Source: Ziziphus jujuba (taxonomy: Eukaryota; Streptophyta; Magnoliopsida; Rosales; Rhamnaceae). From it: DNA of 64,000 nucleotides. Below the pieces are notes generated by a model that worked only from the letters and a program-made list of their open reading frames with translations, was not told the origin of the DNA and made no database searches. The DNA lies in assembly GCF_031755915.1 (NCBI RefSeq), contig NC_083387.1, forward strand, positions 2,756,501 through 2,820,500, given 5' to 3'. A program made the translations under genes and the position numbers. Each line of letters starts with the position of its first letter. The stretch's first letter is position 1. Shown in pieces: positions 60,240 through 64,000 of this stretch.

Positions 60240-60495
60240 TTATGAATCCTGTGACCCATTTCTTTGCTAGTTCCCATTGCAGCAAAGGTACATGGTTTCG
60301 CACGTGGGTTCAGACCCCACAAAAAAGAATCTGAGAAGTCAGGAGGGTTCCAATGAAAACGATCCATGACTAACACGTGTGGTGCTCCAAAACCACTAAT
60401 GTAGAAAAGGGGTTCGCCCAGTTTTGGCCCAGATGTCAAGTCTTGGTGTCACCAAAAAAAAAAAAAAAAAATAAAAAATAAAAAATAAAAAATGA
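60240..60495 (+). mobile_element. Candidate tRNA-derived SINE with poly(A) tail
   Basis: A tRNA-like head: CTTTGC/GCAAAG stem (60262-60287) enclosing a box A-like TAGTTCCCATTG, then a T-arm with GTGGG/CCCAC stem and TTCAGAC loop (60304-60320), box B-like GGTTCAGACCC. About 130 bases of body follow, ending CACC and an A-rich tail with TAAAAAA units (60451-60491). Box A to box B spacing is about 38 bases. No convincing target duplication was found, and the ends are approximate. Confidence 0.5.
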
Positions 60496-62191
60496 GGGCC
60501 TTTGTAAGGTTGTTGTTATTGTTGAAAGCGAGGTTTCTTGGCCTATGTTTTGCCTCCAAAGGAGTTGAATTTGTTTTCCTTTCCTTTTCCTTTCCATTTT
60601 TTTGTTTTCCTTCCATCCTTTGTTTAACTAATGGCTAATAAAAATCGTTATGAAAAACATTGAATTAATTTTTTTTTTCTTCTTTTCTAAATTTGCATGC
60701 GACTTTGAACTGGATTTGTCACGGCCGGCAATGATAAGTGGGCAACATGTCGGGCTGACTGAGACTATCCCAGCTCCAATTTAGATCGACATGGTACACG
60801 TGAAATCGGACCCTTTGTTAGGTTTTGGCTATCCCACTCATCCTTTGTCTTTTATTAGCCTTTGTGGGTTCTACTCATAGTTAAGCATGTTGGGGATATT
60901 TATTATTATTTTTACTATTGCCCCTAGTCAATAAAAGAAAAATAAAAAATAATAAGAAGAAGAACAGTAAATCGATAAAATGTAATAATGGGTCTTATTG
61001 ATTTTTCAATGTTAAAAAATGAGCAATAATAATCGAATGAGCTGTCTAGTATATGATTTGTCTAGTATATATTTAGATTGTTTAATTATTGATTGTTATT
61101 ATCATCATTAAGAGCTTAGGCAGTTGGTTTGGCACAAGGGTTTCAGTTGTTCAACTTATTTATGGTTGGACTTGGTTTGGAGGCTGTGTTATTGTACTTA
61201 TAAATAGTCTATTAATGGAATACCTAACAGTTGATCATCCACGAAGTTCTTTTTATCAATTTTGCCCTTAATATGGGTGATTTCATGATAATTGAAATCG
61301 TATATATTCATCTACATATAAGCTAATTAACTATTATCATATTATTGTTGCGGTAGCTGTCTGGCTTATAACTTATATATTTACTTGGCTTGAACTACTT
61401 GTAGCTTTGTGGATTTATTTATGTATGTTAATTATTAGATGTTTTATTGTAATTAGTTTTTAGATGATAATTGAAAGGTTATATACAACGATTTATGATA
61501 AAAGTTAAAACCATTTTGAGATAAAACCAAATAATTATGAACAAAAAGAGGAAAAGACTAGCATGAGAATATTAGCAGATACAAATATATTCCATGATTG
61601 GGAGTTAATTAAACTTAAAAATCTAACATAAAAATCTGTCTGAGTGAAGAAGTTCCTCTGTTTTAAGGTAGGTCAGCATTCCATCAGGTTCACAGTAGTT
61701 CCTATGCCTATTTGCTTAGCTGCTCAGATTTCTCTGTTATTCAACAAGGTGCCTACAATACAATCAAGCATGAAGTAGAAGAGTACAAGGCCAAACACTC
61801 TTTTATTTTATTTTATTTTTATAACTTTTTCACAACAGAAATTGAGTATTTTTGTTCATGTATCTTTCCCAAATCAGCATCAAAAGCAGTAATATACAGA
61901 TCAAGAATACATATAATTTGGTTGTCTTTAACTTTTCGGTGAGCAAGTAAATTAGAAAGAGAAGATAAAGCTGCATGTATATATGTGAGACAGGATGATG
62001 TTCAATGGGGCAGAGTTGATGAAAAGTCTTTATCAAGAAATGTTTGGCAAGGAGACAAGCTAATAGGTCTGCTTTGTCATATAACTTGGACAGTGGGGTC
62101 TCTCACCTTCGACCCAAACCTGCAGGGGCCAACCTTCGTGAACCACCACATACTGTTTTTTCGCATATCTTCAAAAACTCTTTTACCTCTC
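60496..62191. other. Intergenic region upstream of RTFL/DVL gene
   Basis: No gene recognised in about 1.7 kb. Mixed AT-rich sequence; 60715-60900 is GC-richer with one CACGTG-type motif near 60799 but no coding frame. The proximal promoter of the small-peptide gene begins around 62000. Confidence 0.5.
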
Positions 62192-62198
62192 TATTTAA
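62192..62198 (+). promoter_or_regulatory. TATA-like box of RTFL/DVL gene
   Basis: TATTTAA, 135 bases before the start codon, which would leave a leader of about 105 bases. Prediction from position and sequence only. Confidence 0.45.
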
Positions 62199-62332
62199 AG
62201 CCTTAGACTATTCATTCCCACCTTCAAATCACCAGCAAATCTTCAGCAACTAAAACCCAAAGTCAAAAATTCTTATTCCTCACCTGAGAGAGGTTTTTGT
62301 ATACAAATATTCTTCCATTTCTGCACACAGAC

Positions 62333-62476
62333 ATGGCAGCTGCCAATGCATTCTCTACAAGAAATACTTCGAAGCTTCGTTCATGGCCGCGGTGCTCAAA
62401 GCACGTAAGAGAGCAACGAGCACGGCTTTATATCATATGGAGATGTACTGTCCTACTCCTTTGCTGGCATGAATGA
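62333..62476 (+). CDS. ROTUNDIFOLIA-like/DEVIL (RTFL/DVL) small peptide
   Basis: A 47-residue intronless frame, from ATG at 62333 to TGA at 62474-62476, too short for usual ORF cut-offs. The C-terminal two thirds form the RTFL/DVL domain: RSWPRCSKHVREQRARLY followed by IIWRCTVLLLCWHE, with the conserved Cys, Trp and basic residues and a hydrophobic terminal segment. Family members are plasma-membrane-associated peptides that restrain polar cell proliferation and alter organ shape when overproduced. The short Ala/Ser/Thr N-terminus is variable in the family. Downstream frames are interrupted by an AT repeat, so the peptide ends here. Exact RTFL number is not assignable by eye. Confidence 0.88.
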   Translation: MAAANAFSTRNTSKLRSWPRCSKHVREQRARLYIIWRCTVLLLCWHE

Positions 62477-62481
62477 GGCCA

Positions 62482-62483
<2 letters not shown>

Positions 62484-62514
<31 letters not shown>
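62484..62514. repeat. (AT)n microsatellite in RTFL 3' UTR
   Basis: AT run of about 15 units starting eight bases after the stop codon. Confidence 0.95.
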
Positions 62515-62517
<3 letters not shown>

Positions 62518-63262
62518 GGTTCTCTGGTGGAGCTTTTGGTGATGGACATCGTGGATTTCTTTCTGGGGGATGAAGTTGAAGTTTAAAGCTCTTCTAACCA
62601 AGCAATACTGGGTATCCTTGGGACTTGTGTTTTAGGGATTGAAGTGGCATAATAGTGACTCTAGTTTGGTTTTAGATGATAGAGTACCAAAAAAAAAAAA
62701 AAAAAAGGACTCAAGAATATGTACACTTTACCATATTAAGAAATCTGATGATATTACACTTCTGTCTTTCTCTTTGAGTTCTCTAATTAACAGTCTCTGT
62801 TTGTCCTTTGTTCTCAAAAATCAGTATGTATATTTCAGCTCCAACTTGGGATTTGGGAAATTTTCGTACGCAATTTTCCCTCCGTGAGTGGCTAAACAGG
62901 GTAACCAACCAATAACCCACTTTTTTTTCCAACTTTGTTGATTCTGAGTTGGATGTTTCTGATCTTCCCTCTTCTTCTTCAATGGATCAGATTTCTTGAG
63001 GTTCAAGGGTCTTCAAGCTTGTTGCTAAGCTCAAAATCTGACAACCTTTTTTTTTTAATTTTTTTTTATTTTCATCATCATCATTATTATTATTATTGCA
63101 TGAGATTCCAAAATATAATTTGAGCAGCCTATCAGGAACTTTTAATCGCACCATTTATCTTGCTCTTAAGCATTTTATCGATTTGACTGACTCAGGTTAT
63201 CACTGGGTTTCTAGGGACCAATAGCCCCATCTGGGTCAACCAGCTTGGTCAAGATTGCCTCG

Positions 63263-63265
<3 letters not shown>

Positions 63266-63297
<32 letters not shown>
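63266..63297. repeat. (AT)n microsatellite
   Basis: AT run of about 16 units in the spacer before the terminal minus-strand gene. Confidence 0.95.
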
Positions 63298-63299
<2 letters not shown>

Positions 63300-63742
63300 T
63301 ATACGATTTAGAAAAGGCCCGGCTTTATCCATTTTTAAGCAATCATTGGTTTATTTAATCAAGCGGTTCTCAGGTTTCAAAAAAGTAAAGAACCACTCGC
63401 CAAGAGTTATTTTCAAACAGCCTAATTTGCTTCATCGTATCTCTATTTCTTTAAAATGAATTTTATTTTACCCTCTTGAGCATTTTTATATTATCGGCTG
63501 ATTACAGTAACAAAGCAGTTAAACACATTTCATTTATTGTTCAAATACAGTCGTGTACAGTAGATCAACTATCACAGCATGAATATATCAAAGCTCCACT
63601 TTGTTTCGAAAAGATATAAACATAGACAGACTAGTAATATTTTCAGGACTGTCAATATCAGATATCCTATTTGCTAAAAAATCGTAAGGCAGCAGTAAAA
63701 AAATGTTCAAAGTTCTAATATATCTTCAAGATCCATGTAGGC

Positions 63743-64000
63743 TCAGCCGTCCAATTCAACATCCTTGTCAAAGATATCCCATTCGTCTTCTAAAAGTTCT
63801 CTGTCATTTGAAATCACTTTGTCCTCTCCCAACTGGCTTCTTGGTGATGGGTCATTGATCAAGGAATCCAGGTTTACCTTATCCAGGTTCTTGGATGACT
63901 GTTCGTGATCGAGAACTAAGCCAGGAGCTGTGAATTTGAGGGATGAGCCTGAGGAAGCTAAGATGCAACTTGTCTGGCTAGAGGATAGCGACTGGCTTAA
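63743..64000 (-). CDS. C-terminal part of an unidentified protein (runs off the window)
   Basis: Minus-strand frame open from the window edge to TGA at 63745-63743: 85 residues. It starts Ser/Leu-rich (SQSLSSSQTS), is hydrophilic, and ends with an acidic tail (ELLEDEWDIFDKDVELDG). It has no start codon in the window, so the gene continues beyond 64000. I do not recognise the family. The coding call rests on the open frame, the lack of low complexity and the acidic, aromatic-containing C-terminus, which is unlike translated spacer. Confidence 0.6.
   Translation of the reverse strand, partial: LSQSLSSSQTSCILASSGSSLKFTAPGLVLDHEQSSKNLDKVNLDSLINDPSPRSQLGEDKVISNDRELLEDEWDIFDKDVELDG

Larger units (their letters stand above)
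62477..63742. other. RTFL/DVL 3' region and spacer to the terminal gene
   Basis: Contains the RTFL 3' UTR with an AT run (62484-62514), an 18-base A run (about 62689), a second AT run (63266-63297), and the presumed 3' UTR of the minus-strand gene at about 63480-63742. No extra gene supported. Confidence 0.55.

Noticed and set aside
60262..60320. Possible functional tRNA gene
   Set aside because: D-arm and T-arm-like hairpins are present, but there is no acceptor-stem pairing or clean anticodon arm, so it is at most a tRNA-derived element.
60227..60439. 70-codon minus-strand frame and an adjoining minus-strand frame (LLQWELAKKWVTGF...) with a downstream AATAAA
   Set aside because: Two different frames would need a frameshift, no family was recognised, and the interval is better explained by a plus-strand SINE-like structure. 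A protein search could still overturn this.

Overview
The window is nuclear DNA of a flowering plant, most likely a eudicot. It is AT-rich with long AT, CT/GA and poly(A)/poly(T) tracts. Genes are split by many introns, nearly all GT-AG, and the proteins are recognisable plant families (BPM, HIPP, MED33, ISA2, OSCA1, EDL3, HUA2-like, GPX, RTFL/DVL). I could not fix the species. All exon coordinates were derived by eye from splice consensus, reading phase and family conservation; exon lengths sum to an intact reading frame for every multi-exon model.

Layout. 0.2-2.9 kb (+): BTB/POZ-MATH (BPM) CUL3 adaptor. 3.7-7.0 kb (+): tandem pair of heavy-metal-associated (HIPP-type) genes with identical exon structure; the second has lost the C-terminal prenylation box. 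8.5-11.4 kb (+): C2H2/DEDDh RNA exonuclease with a GC-AG intron. 12.9-20.6 kb (+): Mediator subunit MED33 (REF4/RFR1 type). 21.5-23.9 kb (+): chloroplast Y3IP1/CEST-like photosystem I assembly factor, convergent with 24.4-27.0 kb (-) intronless ISA2, the non-catalytic isoamylase subunit. 28.5-34.2 kb (-): OSCA1-clade mechanosensitive/hyperosmolality channel, 11 coding exons. 37.6-38.7 kb (-): intronless EID1-like F-box gene (EDL3-like) with an ABRE/G-box cluster upstream. 43.4-54.4 kb (+): HUA2-like PWWP/CID protein with a 4.75-kb intron and a second GC-AG intron. 56.1-59.5 kb (+): GPX5-type thioredoxin-dependent peroxidase. 62.3-62.5 kb (+): a 47-codon RTFL/DVL small-peptide gene that length-filtered ORF calling misses. 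63.7-64.0 kb (-): C-terminal exon of an unidentified gene running off the window.

The genes do not form a pathway; this is ordinary plant gene order. Themes that recur are stress/ABA signalling (BPM, OSCA1, EDL3, GPX5), plastid function (Y3IP1, ISA2) and transcription/RNA processing (MED33, HUA2-like, exonuclease).

The less expected content is transposon debris. Two non-autonomous hAT-like elements with perfect 8-bp target duplications sit in introns of the HUA2-like and GPX5 genes. A probable tRNA-derived SINE lies after GPX5. Three very small insertions consist of a poly(A) or poly(T) run plus 7-9 other bases, flanked by 15-19-bp direct repeats, and look like extreme 5'-truncated retroposition scars; two share the same 3'-end motif. 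I found no rRNA, intact tRNA, CRISPR array or wholly new system.
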